DNA of 64,000 nucleotides from Maribacter sp. MMG018 (GTDB lineage: Bacteria > Bacteroidota > Bacteroidia > Flavobacteriales > Flavobacteriaceae): contig NZ_JAGJEC010000001.1 of assembly GCF_018100785.1 (NCBI RefSeq), forward strand, positions 372,001 to 436,000. Direction: 5' to 3'. The position numbers and the translations under genes were made by a program. The notes beneath the pieces were generated by a model. The model was not told the DNA's origin and ran no database searches. It worked only from the letters and a program-made list of their open reading frames with translations. Positions 8,182-17,027 of the stretch are shown one piece after another. Numbering within the stretch: position 1 is the first letter of the stretch; the number at the start of each line of letters is the position of its first letter.

Positions 8182-8703
8182 ATGAAGAACCTTTTTACCT
8201 TACTATTTATTATCGCCACATCTTTTAAATTAATCGGGCAGGCCTATCCAAGATTGGAAAACAATCATGAAATAAAATTCAATATTGGGCAGTTTCTGAT
8301 TACCTCTTCCGTAGAAGCGTCCTATGAATATTATATCAACGAAGATACCAGTATTGGAGGAACCATTTATGCGGACAATGACGCTACGGACTATAACGGC
8401 AATTTTGGAATTGGGCCAAACATCCGGGCATATTTTGGATACGCCCCGCGAAGTGGTTTTTTTGCGGAAGCATTTGGCCTTTACTATACTGGGGAAGACG
8501 AATTTGACTCTGATGACCTAAGAACCAGAAACAATGATTACAATACTATTGCACTTGGTTTGGGCGCAGGTGGTAAATGGGCAACAAGAAGCGAGCGTTT
8601 TACCTTAGAACTACACGGTGGCCTTGGTAGAAATGTGAATCCGAAAGATTTTCAAGACACGTTTATGTATAGGGCAGGACTCTCCATTGGGTTTAGATTT
8701 TAA
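8182..8703 (+). CDS. Small outer-membrane beta-barrel protein
   Basis: The 173-aa protein has a signal peptide (about residues 1-20, ending LIGQ) and then alternating polar/hydrophobic strands separated by acidic turns, ending in AGLSIGFRF with the terminal phenylalanine that the BAM machinery recognises. It is the size of an eight-stranded barrel (porin-like/DUF3575 type). It lies 30 bases before a TonB-dependent receptor and is probably co-transcribed with it, but a direct functional link is not shown. No enzyme motifs are visible. Confidence 0.8.
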   Translation: MKNLFTLLFIIATSFKLIGQAYPRLENNHEIKFNIGQFLITSSVEASYEYYINEDTSIGGTIYADNDATDYNGNFGIGPNIRAYFGYAPRSGFFAEAFGLYYTGEDEFDSDDLRTRNNDYNTIALGLGAGGKWATRSERFTLELHGGLGRNVNPKDFQDTFMYRAGLSIGFRF

Positions 8704-8733
8704 ACCTTAAATTTGGTATACCAACCCTCTTCA

Positions 8734-10812
8734 ATGAAATATATCCGGATATTATTTTTCGTCACCTGCCTACATTCTTTCTCTCAAAATACAACCGAGA
8801 AAGACAGTATAACACAACTGGAAGAGGTTATTTTAATTGATGCTCTTAAAAGCAAAACGGCGACCGGAATTACCCCTTCAGACGTTATTTCTGCAAAGAC
8901 ATTTCAAAATTACAGCCCTGTGGACATGGTCTCTTCCATTAACCAGATTCCTGGGGTATATATTCTATCGGGCGCCTTAAATACAAACAGAATTACCATA
9001 CGGGGCATTGGGGCCAGAACACTTTACGGCACCGATAAATTACGAATGTATTACAATAATATTCCCGTAACCAATGGTACCGGATCATCTACCATAGAGT
9101 CATTCGATTTGGAGAACCTTGCCCAAATAGAGGTAATAAAAGGCCCCAAAGGCACCTCGTACGGGGCAAATTTGGGCGGGGCGATTATTTTATCGGCCAA
9201 AGAGGCTATAGGAAAATCCACTAACTTCTCTAATAACCTTACCATAGGCTCTTACAATTTGATCAAGAATAATTTTTCTTTTAATCATAATGATGGAAAG
9301 CTTAAAATGAACCTTCAATATGGCCATACAGAGACCGATGGTTACCGTGAGAACAATAATTTCGAAAGAGATGGTTTTTTATTGAACACCTCTTACCGAA
9401 TAGATAGAAAAAACAAAATAGCCCTTTTATTAAACCATATAGACTACACGGCACAAATACCAAGCTCTTTGGGAATATCGGACTTTACAGAAAACCCTGA
9501 ACAAGCCGCCTTTACTTGGGGAGCGTCTCGTGGCTTTGAAACAAACAACCAAACCCTTTTGGGTGTTTCGTTAGAACACCGATTCAATGCAAACCTTAAA
9601 AACGCTACTAGTATTTTTTACAATTACTTGGATAAGTATGAAGCCCGTCCTTTTGGTATTTTAGAGGAAATCACCAAGGGTTATGGCTTTAGAACCAATT
9701 TTGAGGGCGCGCTACATATTGCAAACAAAGATGCTGCATACACCTTTGGCGTAGAATTATATAAAGACGAATACGATTGGGATGAATTTGAAAACCTATA
9801 CGAAGAAAATAATGGCAACGGTAGTTTAAAGGGAGGTCAATTTGCTAAAAACAAAGAGTTCCGTAGCCAATGGAACGTATTTACCACTTTTCTCTATCCG
9901 GTTACGACAGATTTTTCTGCACAACTCGGTCTCAATATCAATAAAACCAGGTTTGACCTACAGGACCGGTTTAACCAAGGTGAGCTGAACAAAAGCGGTA
10001 GTAGGGATTTTAACGCCATACTTTTGCCCAGTTTAGAATTAAACTATAGAGTTAGTGGCGATCAAGAAATTTTTGCCAACATCAGTAGAGGGTTTACCAA
10101 CCCTAGCCTTGAGAGAACCTTGACCCCAGAAGGCATCATCAACCCCGATATCAAACAAGAAACAGGAACTAATTACGAAATTGGCACCCAACTATTTTTA
10201 ATGGACGATAATTTAAAAGTAGACATCACTGCTTACCAGATGGACATTAAAAACCTTTTGATCAGGGAACAGGTGGGAGATGACCAATTTATTGAAAAGA
10301 ATGCAGGAAAATCAAAACATCAAGGTTTAGAAATTGCAATGGACTACAAGATCTTACCTACTTCATCCAATTTTCAAATAAACCCGTTCATAAACTACAA
10401 TCTTAACCACCATAAATTTGTTGATTTTGTGGACAACGGTAACGACTATTCAGGAAATGAACTGACCGGTGTACCAAAACATAAAATTACGGCAGGGCTA
10501 CAAAATCGCCTTTTCTCGAACTATTATATAAATGTGGTGTACCAATACCTAGAACAAATTCCCTTAACAGATTCAAATGACCTTTACAGCGATTCCTTTA
10601 ATCTGGTCAACTTAAGGGCAGGCTACCGCAAAAAATTATCCGATAAATTTACACTTGGTTTTGATTTTGGCGTAAACAATCTATTCGATATACTATATGC
10701 ACGATCTGTTCTTATAAATGCCACAGGTTTTGGAGGCTCGGAACCACGTTATTATTATCCCGGAAACGGTATAAATTACTTTGGAAGCTTTAATATCGCC
10801 TATGCACTCTAG
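8734..10812 (+). CDS. TonB-dependent receptor (siderophore-type plug)
   Basis: The 692-aa protein begins at the ATG at 8734, where a signal peptide (MKYIRILFFVTCLHSFSQ) starts; an in-frame ATG 21 bases earlier gives a poorer start. It has a plug domain with VDMVSSINQIPGVYI, TIRGIGARTLYGTDKL and IEVIKGPKGTSYGANLGGAI, followed by a 22-strand-type barrel ending in an aromatic-rich YYYPGNGINYFGSFNIAYAL-like tail. It has no CarboxypepD_reg domain, unlike the other receptors in the window, and looks closer to FecA/siderophore receptors. The ligand is not determinable. It follows the small barrel gene by 30 bases. Confidence 0.92.
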   Translation: MKYIRILFFVTCLHSFSQNTTEKDSITQLEEVILIDALKSKTATGITPSDVISAKTFQNYSPVDMVSSINQIPGVYILSGALNTNRITIRGIGARTLYGTDKLRMYYNNIPVTNGTGSSTIESFDLENLAQIEVIKGPKGTSYGANLGGAIILSAKEAIGKSTNFSNNLTIGSYNLIKNNFSFNHNDGKLKMNLQYGHTETDGYRENNNFERDGFLLNTSYRIDRKNKIALLLNHIDYTAQIPSSLGISDFTENPEQAAFTWGASRGFETNNQTLLGVSLEHRFNANLKNATSIFYNYLDKYEARPFGILEEITKGYGFRTNFEGALHIANKDAAYTFGVELYKDEYDWDEFENLYEENNGNGSLKGGQFAKNKEFRSQWNVFTTFLYPVTTDFSAQLGLNINKTRFDLQDRFNQGELNKSGSRDFNAILLPSLELNYRVSGDQEIFANISRGFTNPSLERTLTPEGIINPDIKQETGTNYEIGTQLFLMDDNLKVDITAYQMDIKNLLIREQVGDDQFIEKNAGKSKHQGLEIAMDYKILPTSSNFQINPFINYNLNHHKFVDFVDNGNDYSGNELTGVPKHKITAGLQNRLFSNYYINVVYQYLEQIPLTDSNDLYSDSFNLVNLRAGYRKKLSDKFTLGFDFGVNNLFDILYARSVLINATGFGGSEPRYYYPGNGINYFGSFNIAYAL

Positions 10813-10822
10813 ACTGTTGAGC

Positions 10823-12364
10823 TTAAATCTTCTTTAACCAATTTCTCATATCAACGGCATCAGAAATAATACCTCTTAAATCAGATATGGAAACACGTTC
10901 CTGTTCCATAGAATCTCTGTGACGAATGGTAACCGTTTGGTCTTCTTTTGTCTGATGATCTACCGTTATACAAAATGGCGTTCCGTTCGCATCTTGCCTA
11001 CGGTACCTTCTTCCCACGGCATCTTTCTCATCATATGTAACGTTGAAATCCCATTTTAAATCCTCTATAATCTCTTTGGCTATCTCTGGCAAACCATCTT
11101 TTTTGACCAAAGGCAAAATAGCTGCTTTTGTCGGGGATAGTACAGCAGGTAATTTTAAAACCGTTCTTATAGTCCCATTTTCCAATTCTTCCTCTTTTAA
11201 AGAATTAGAAAAAACGGCCAAGAACATACGATCAAGACCTATGGAAGTTTCCAACACATATGGTACATAGTTTCTATTGGTCTCGTGATCGAAATATTGT
11301 AATTTCTTTCCTGAAAATTTTTCGTGGCTGCTTAAATCAAAGTCGGTTCTAGAGTGTATCCCTTCCAATTCTTTAAAGCCAAATGGAAAACGGAATTCTA
11401 TATCTGCCGCAGCATCCGCATAATGAGCCAGCTTCTCGTGATCATGAAATCTATAATTGTCCTCTCCCATACCTAAAGAAAGGTGCCATCGCATTCTATT
11501 TTCTTTCCAATGCTCATACCACTCTTTCTGTGTACCTGGCTGAATAAAAAACTGCATTTCCATTTGTTCGAACTCCCGCATTCTAAAAATGAACTGTCTT
11601 GCCACAATTTCGTTTCTAAAAGCCTTTCCTGTTTGAGCTATACCAAACGGAATTTTCATTCTCCCGGATTTTTGTACGTTCAAGAAGTTTACGAATATCC
11701 CTTGTGCCGTCTCTGGTCGTAAGTATAGGTCCATCGCATTTTCGGCACTAGCCCCTAACTTGGTCCCGAACATTAAATTAAATTGCTTAACGTCTGTCCA
11801 GTTTTTTGAACCCGACATGGGGCATGCAATATCCAATTCTTCTATCAATGCCTTAACATCCGCTAAATCCTCTTTCTCTAAGGATCTTGCCATACGGCTT
11901 AATATAGACTTACCTTGTTCTTGATAATCCACAACCCTTTGATTGGTCTCCAAAAACTTTTGTTTATTGAAAGAATCGCCAAAACGTTTTTCGGCCTTTT
12001 TAACCTCTTTTTCGATTTTAGCATCGATCTTAGCAACGTAGTCCTCTATTAAAACATCTGCCCTATATCTCTTTTTAGAATCTTTATTGTCTATCAAGGG
12101 ATCGTTGAAAGCATCTATATGCCCTGAGGCCTTCCAAGTAGTTGGATGCATAAAAATTGCGGCATCGATACCGACAATGTTATCGTTGAGCTGCACCATG
12201 GCCTTCCACCAATAGTCACGAATATTTTTCTTAAGCTCTACCCCGTTCTGACCATAGTCATAAACGGCACTTAAACCATCATAAATTTCACTTGATTGAA
12301 ATACATATCCGTATTCCTTTGCGTGGGATATAACCTTCTTAAAATTGTCTTCTTGATTCGCCAT
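10823..12364 (-). CDS. glyS: Glycyl-tRNA synthetase (class II, alpha2 type)
   Basis: The 513-aa single-chain enzyme charges tRNA-Gly. It starts with KVISHAKEYGYVFQSSEIYDGLSAVYDYGQNG, typical of the eukaryote/Gram-positive homodimeric GlyRS rather than the alpha2beta2 form (only the first part quoted here spans two motifs). Class II motif 2 is FRNEIVARQFIFRMREFEQM, motif 3 is SIGLDRMFLAVF, and an anticodon-binding domain follows (ILPLVKKDGLPEIAKEI). It lies 37 bases after a coiled-coil membrane protein gene on the same strand. Confidence 0.97.
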   Translation of the reverse strand: MANQEDNFKKVISHAKEYGYVFQSSEIYDGLSAVYDYGQNGVELKKNIRDYWWKAMVQLNDNIVGIDAAIFMHPTTWKASGHIDAFNDPLIDNKDSKKRYRADVLIEDYVAKIDAKIEKEVKKAEKRFGDSFNKQKFLETNQRVVDYQEQGKSILSRMARSLEKEDLADVKALIEELDIACPMSGSKNWTDVKQFNLMFGTKLGASAENAMDLYLRPETAQGIFVNFLNVQKSGRMKIPFGIAQTGKAFRNEIVARQFIFRMREFEQMEMQFFIQPGTQKEWYEHWKENRMRWHLSLGMGEDNYRFHDHEKLAHYADAAADIEFRFPFGFKELEGIHSRTDFDLSSHEKFSGKKLQYFDHETNRNYVPYVLETSIGLDRMFLAVFSNSLKEEELENGTIRTVLKLPAVLSPTKAAILPLVKKDGLPEIAKEIIEDLKWDFNVTYDEKDAVGRRYRRQDANGTPFCITVDHQTKEDQTVTIRHRDSMEQERVSISDLRGIISDAVDMRNWLKKI

Positions 12365-12401
12365 GGGGCAAAAATAGAATTTTACCCTAAAAGATCAGTA
12401 A

Positions 12402-13298
12402 TTATTTTAATTGAAATTCTGAAGATGTGATAAGGCGTTCGTCTTCAAAAACATTTAAGGTATACGTACCTTCTTTCAGCGAACCTTCTGGCACAGTAAC
12501 CACCTCACAAACCGATGTCTCTACTCCTGTATACTCAAACTCAACCCTTTTACTATAGACATTACCGTTTACCGTAATGGTATTGGCATTGTCCTCTACA
12601 ATTTGCTTGTCGGGATCCAAAAATTGAAGGTAGATAACCTTTTGGGATTCTGTAACATCCGGGTCTGCCAAAACGGTAACACAACCTCGTAGTTTTTCTA
12701 TGGTCGAAGCTTTATTTGTGCTAACAGGGCGGGTACCCCTTAACCTAAAACCTCTACCTTCCGAAAAATCCAGTTTTAAATAATTCTTGGTTTTAAGACG
12801 TTGGTTCAGCTCAAGAATCTTCTTTCGCTGTAAGGCTTCTGCTTCAGCCAACGAATTTCTATTGGCCCTAAGTTCTTCTATCTGTTTACGTGCCTCGTCA
12901 TATTTATCGGTAAGCAACATGTTGTTATAACGAAGAAAATTGTTCTTTAACTTAAGACTATCGTTTTTGGCCTCCAACCTTCTTAACTCGGTCTTAAACT
13001 CCCTTAACCTAGCCACAGTGAAATTTAACCTCCCCACCGAATCTTTTAATTGTTGTACTTCGAACTTTGCGTCTTGAAGTTCAATATCGTTCATTTCGTT
13101 CAATGCAGACAAGCGATCCAATTCTGCTTTCATGATGGTAAGGTCCTTTACTAAAACCTCTTTTTGCTGTTCCAAAAAGTTAATCTCGGTCTTAGACTGG
13201 GCATAACTATAATAAAAGGCAATAAGAAGCCCTATTATAACAGCGGCCAAAGCAGCAAGTATAATTTTATAATTGAATTTAGTATCTTGACTCTCCAT
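12402..13298 (-). CDS. Membrane-anchored coiled-coil protein of unknown function
   Basis: The 298-aa protein has a short cytosolic start, one membrane helix at about residues 11-33 (ILAALAAVIIGLLIAFYYSYA), a long charged coiled coil at about 38-170, and a C-terminal beta-rich domain (about 185-298) that reads like an immunoglobulin-type fold (YTLNVFEDERLITSSEFQLK). The coiled coil and domain are probably periplasmic. It is co-oriented with glyS. A similar protein is common in flavobacteria, sometimes labelled chromosome-partitioning protein without evidence. I do not assign a function. Confidence 0.8.
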   Translation of the reverse strand: MESQDTKFNYKIILAALAAVIIGLLIAFYYSYAQSKTEINFLEQQKEVLVKDLTIMKAELDRLSALNEMNDIELQDAKFEVQQLKDSVGRLNFTVARLREFKTELRRLEAKNDSLKLKNNFLRYNNMLLTDKYDEARKQIEELRANRNSLAEAEALQRKKILELNQRLKTKNYLKLDFSEGRGFRLRGTRPVSTNKASTIEKLRGCVTVLADPDVTESQKVIYLQFLDPDKQIVEDNANTITVNGNVYSKRVEFEYTGVETSVCEVVTVPEGSLKEGTYTLNVFEDERLITSSEFQLK

Positions 13299-13342
13299 CC
13301 AAAGAATTGGCCATTTAGTAGGTTAATATAATAAGTACAACA

Positions 13343-14056
13343 TTGTTACTCACTAAGCTTTCAAATATAGCAAACGATATAAACACCCTCCTATTGCCCA
13401 GGGCATGTTTTGGATGTAATGCTAAAATTAATAGAGGAGAGAAGCTTTTATGTACCGTTTGTCGACATCAATTGCCACTCACCGAATATAACTTTAACGT
13501 AGAAAACAGTGTTGACCGTATCTTTTATGGCAGAATTAACATAAAAAAAGCAAGTTCGTTCCTATATTTTGCTGAACAAGGAATCGTAAAAAACCTAATT
13601 CACAATCTTAAATACAAGAATCAAGAGCAAATTGGAGCTTTTTTGGGAGATTGGTACGGCCAACAGATAAAAGAGAACAACCACCTACCTCCCATAGACT
13701 ATATTATTCCTGTGCCATTACACAAAAAGAAACTAAAGAAAAGAGGGTACAACCAAAACACACTCTTTGCAAAAAAATTGGCCCATCATTTAAAAAGCGA
13801 GTATTTAGAAGATATTCTTGTTAAAACGGCAAATACCAGAACCCAAACTAAAAAGACAAGACTTGGCCGGTGGTACGACAACAGGTCTTTATATGAGGTC
13901 AACAATGGAGAAACACTCAGAAACAAAACTATTTTGTTGGTAGACGATGTTATTACAACAGGGGCTACCATAGAAATCTGCGCTCAAGCATTAAAAAATA
14001 TCAAGGGTACGGAGATATATGTTGTAAGCATGGCCGTAGTTGCCAAAATTCTATAA
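13343..14056 (+). CDS. ComF-family phosphoribosyltransferase-like protein
   Basis: The 237-aa protein has an N-terminal zinc ribbon (C22-x2-C25 in RACFGCNAKI, then LLCTVCRHQLP) and a C-terminal phosphoribosyltransferase fold with the PRPP loop ILLVDDVITTGATIE. ComFC proteins assist natural transformation and DNA uptake or repair in several bacteria; PVPLHKKKLKKRGYNQ is a family signature. The start is TTG at 13343, because no ATG lies near the correct N-terminus. It diverges from the coiled-coil gene with only 44 bases between. Confidence 0.92.
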   Translation: MLLTKLSNIANDINTLLLPRACFGCNAKINRGEKLLCTVCRHQLPLTEYNFNVENSVDRIFYGRINIKKASSFLYFAEQGIVKNLIHNLKYKNQEQIGAFLGDWYGQQIKENNHLPPIDYIIPVPLHKKKLKKRGYNQNTLFAKKLAHHLKSEYLEDILVKTANTRTQTKKTRLGRWYDNRSLYEVNNGETLRNKTILLVDDVITTGATIEICAQALKNIKGTEIYVVSMAVVAKIL

Positions 14057-14090
14057 AATATGTCGTTTCTTTGTGATAGATTTTTAAACC

Positions 14091-15707
14091 ATGTTGCGTA
14101 GATTTCTAGCTTATATTTTTGTTGTTGTAATTATTTTCTCATTTTTTCAATGTGCCAGAAAAGGGAGTCCTACTGGCGGCCCTAAAGATGTTACACCTCC
14201 TGTATTGACAAAGGCGGAACCAGAGAACATGTCCATCAATTTCAAAGAAAAAAAAATTAGACTGTATTTTGATGAGCTAGTGAAATTAAAAGATGTTCAA
14301 GAGCAACTCATCGTATCTCCCCCTTTAAAATACCAACCCACACTAGCACCACAGGGAAGTGCAAGCAAGTATATAGAAATTACCCTAAAAGACACCCTGT
14401 TGGAAAACACCACTTACACCTTAAATTTTGGTCAAAGTATAGTGGATAACAACGAAGGAAACCCCAACAGCTTTTTCACCTATGTATTTTCTACTGGTAG
14501 TTATATAGATTCTCTTGAATTAAAAGGAGTGGTTAAAGATGCCTTTAATAAAAAAGCGGACGATTTTATCAGTGTTATGCTATACAGCATAGATTCTACC
14601 TATACCGATTCTACAGTTTACACAAGGCCTCCCAATTATATCACCAACACCTTGGACAGTACTATTATCTTTAATTTAAAGAATTTAAAAGAAGGTAAAT
14701 ATGCCTTATTTGGCCTAAAAGATGCTTCTAAAAACAATGTTTTCGATCAAAAGACCGATAAAATAGCTTTTATAAGAGATACCGTTAACCTTCCTACAGA
14801 CTCCATATATCTTCTTACCCTGTTTAAAGAAGTACCTGATTATGGTGTTACCGTACCCTCTTTGGTCTCCAAAAACAAAATCAGTTTTGGGTATTATGGA
14901 AAAGGAGAGGACATCAAGATAACCCCTATTTCTAAAATTCCGGATACGGTAAAAACAACCATTCTTAAAGAGCGAGACAAAGACACGTTAAATTTTTGGT
15001 TCACACCTTATGAAATGGACTCTTTGGTTTTTACGGTTACCAATGAAAATTTAAAGGTCATAGACACTTTTACCATAAAAAATAGAAAAGCGGGCATAGA
15101 TTCGCTTAAACTTAGTCCTACCCAAAAAAGCACCTTACACTTTGAGGACAAGGTGTCCATTTTAGCAAACACCCCGTTGGTTTCCATTGATAGTTCTAAG
15201 ATAGGCATCATGGACAAAGACTCGCTTATGCTCGATTACAGTGTTTCTTTGGATTCTACAAAAAATCAATTGGATTTCGATTTCAAGATAGAGCCCAACC
15301 AAGTATACCAAATGCAACTTTTACCGGGTGCGGTACTCGATTTTTTCGATACCACCAACGACACCATCAATTATTCATTGGCAACCAAGAGTTACGCCGA
15401 TTATGGTGATTTGACGGTAAATTTAAGCGGAAACAATATAGAATATCCTCTTATTGTTCAATTGACAAATGACAAAGAAGAGCTTCAAAGAGAAATATTC
15501 GCCGATGAGCCCCAATTATTTGAGTTTAATAATTTGCCTCCGGGAAATTATATGATCAGGGTCATTTTTGACCAAAATAAAAATCTAAAATGGGATACCG
15601 GTAATTATCTAAAAAAGATACAGCCAGAAAAAGTATCGTATTATCCGAACATTATAGAAATGAGGGCTAACTGGATAGAAAACGTGACTTTTAATATTTT
15701 AGATTAA
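14091..15707 (+). CDS. Ig-like (Big_5/SbsA-type) lipoprotein
   Basis: The 538-aa lipoprotein has a signal peptide and lipobox FFQC with the cysteine at residue 21, then RKGSPTGGPKDVTPPVL, a stretch conserved in a family found across Bacteroidota. The first domain (about residues 35-135, ending TYTLNFGQSIVDNNEGN) is a bacterial Ig-like domain; the rest is beta-rich with repeated DSTYTDSTVY-like segments and a last domain with LPPGNYMIRVIFDQNKN. It is presumably anchored in the outer membrane. It follows comF by 34 bases; its 3' end overlaps the convergent nitrilase gene by 17 bases. Function is unknown. Confidence 0.85.
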   Translation: MLRRFLAYIFVVVIIFSFFQCARKGSPTGGPKDVTPPVLTKAEPENMSINFKEKKIRLYFDELVKLKDVQEQLIVSPPLKYQPTLAPQGSASKYIEITLKDTLLENTTYTLNFGQSIVDNNEGNPNSFFTYVFSTGSYIDSLELKGVVKDAFNKKADDFISVMLYSIDSTYTDSTVYTRPPNYITNTLDSTIIFNLKNLKEGKYALFGLKDASKNNVFDQKTDKIAFIRDTVNLPTDSIYLLTLFKEVPDYGVTVPSLVSKNKISFGYYGKGEDIKITPISKIPDTVKTTILKERDKDTLNFWFTPYEMDSLVFTVTNENLKVIDTFTIKNRKAGIDSLKLSPTQKSTLHFEDKVSILANTPLVSIDSSKIGIMDKDSLMLDYSVSLDSTKNQLDFDFKIEPNQVYQMQLLPGAVLDFFDTTNDTINYSLATKSYADYGDLTVNLSGNNIEYPLIVQLTNDKEELQREIFADEPQLFEFNNLPPGNYMIRVIFDQNKNLKWDTGNYLKKIQPEKVSYYPNIIEMRANWIENVTFNILD

Positions 15708-16473
15708 AATCGTCCCTATCTTCTAAAAATCTTAATTTAGACCGAACTTCATCGACATACGCTTTGCTGATCGTAGTTTCAATGATTTCCTCTTTATCTG
15801 AAAAGGCCTGTTTTTCTCCCAAGGGATCATAAACCGCCGAGTGACCGTCATATTCAAGTCCTTTTTCGTCTTTTCCTATCCTATTTACCCCAACACAATA
15901 AGCCATGTTTTCAATAGCCCTTGCTTTTAGCAAGGCATCCCATGCCGTAATTCTTGGTTTGGGCCAATTGGCCACATAAACAAGAATATCGTAATCATCG
16001 GTGTTTCTGCTCCAAACAGGAAAACGCAGATCATAACAGATCAACGGATTTATCTTAAACCCTTTATATTCGATAATTTCTATACTTTTTCCTGACGTAT
16101 ATTTTTTATGTTCCCCTGCCAACGTAAATGTGTGTCTTTTGTTATAACTGGACACTTCGCCGTTGGGTTTCACAAAAAGTAACCTATTGTAATATTTGTC
16201 ATTTTCGTAAAAAACAACACTTCCGACCAAAGCCATATTCCTGTTAATGGCTTCGTTCACCATCCAATCCACCGTCTTTTCGGATTCGCCCTTCCCTAAA
16301 TTTTCTGGCGACATTGTAAAACCAGAGGTAAACATTTCGGGCAATATAGCCAAATCGGTATCATTGGACACCAAGTTCAACTTCTTTGAAAACTGCCTCC
16401 TGTTTGTTTCAGGATCTTCCCAAACCAGCGATGACTGTAATAACGCTATATTAAGTTTATCATTCATTTTCAA
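15691..16473 (-). CDS. Nitrilase-family omega-amidase-like protein
   Basis: The 260-aa cytosolic enzyme has the nitrilase Glu-Lys-Cys triad: E46 in AILPEMFTSGF, a lysine in NKRHTFTLAGEH and a cysteine in LICYDLRFPVWSRN. The motifs match YafV/Nit2-type omega-amidases, which hydrolyse alpha-ketoglutaramate or alpha-ketosuccinamate as metabolite repair. Length is typical. An alternative start three codons in (MNDKLN) is possible. It overlaps the 3' end of the convergent lipoprotein gene and is followed upstream by a co-oriented ankyrin gene 29 bases away. Confidence 0.9.
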   Translation of the reverse strand: MKMNDKLNIALLQSSLVWEDPETNRRQFSKKLNLVSNDTDLAILPEMFTSGFTMSPENLGKGESEKTVDWMVNEAINRNMALVGSVVFYENDKYYNRLLFVKPNGEVSSYNKRHTFTLAGEHKKYTSGKSIEIIEYKGFKINPLICYDLRFPVWSRNTDDYDILVYVANWPKPRITAWDALLKARAIENMAYCVGVNRIGKDEKGLEYDGHSAVYDPLGEKQAFSDKEEIIETTISKAYVDEVRSKLRFLEDRDDFNLKY

Positions 16474-16502
16474 GAATAAATTGTTCTATTGGTTCCCTCT
16501 CT

Positions 16503-16970
16503 CTAGTCATTCATAAACAATTCGACCAATTCGGGATCTTCTTTTAGTCTTGCATGATCAAGGGCCGTACTGCCCCTGGCATCTTTAATGGATTTATCAG
16601 CACCATTATTTAAAAGTAAACGGGCAATGTCGTTCTTACCGAACATGGCAGCGTATATAAGTGCCGTAGCACCCATGGTATTTCTCTCGTTAAGATCGGC
16701 CCCTTTTTTAATCAACATTTCCGCCAATTCTGTATACCCTTTAAAGCAACCCCCCATTAAAGGTGTATTACCAGAACCATCTTTCTGGTTTATATCTGCC
16801 CCTTGGTTTAACAAAAAAGTTGTTATTTCTACTTGGTTATAATAAGTGGCCAAAATAAGAGGAGAAGACCCTCTACTATCTTTTACATTGATCCAATTGG
16901 GTTTTTTGCCCAATAGCGTCTCAACTTGTTCTAGATTACCGTTTCTTATGTATTGGAATAAGCTATCCAT
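16503..16970 (-). CDS. Ankyrin-repeat protein
   Basis: The 155-aa protein is made almost wholly of four to five ankyrin repeats; clear units include DSRGSSPLILATYYNQVEIT, DGSGNTPLMGGCFKGYTELA and NTMGATALIYAAMFGKNDIA, each followed by LLLxxGAD. There is no signal peptide, so it should be a cytosolic protein-protein interaction module; its partner is unknown. It is 29 bases upstream of the nitrilase gene on the same strand and diverges from the PAS kinase gene. Confidence 0.9.
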   Translation of the reverse strand: MDSLFQYIRNGNLEQVETLLGKKPNWINVKDSRGSSPLILATYYNQVEITTFLLNQGADINQKDGSGNTPLMGGCFKGYTELAEMLIKKGADLNERNTMGATALIYAAMFGKNDIARLLLNNGADKSIKDARGSTALDHARLKEDPELVELFMND

Positions 16971-17027
16971 AATTTGTCAAATTAACGAAAATATACTCTT
17001 TCACTCATTAATTTTCAAAATTATACA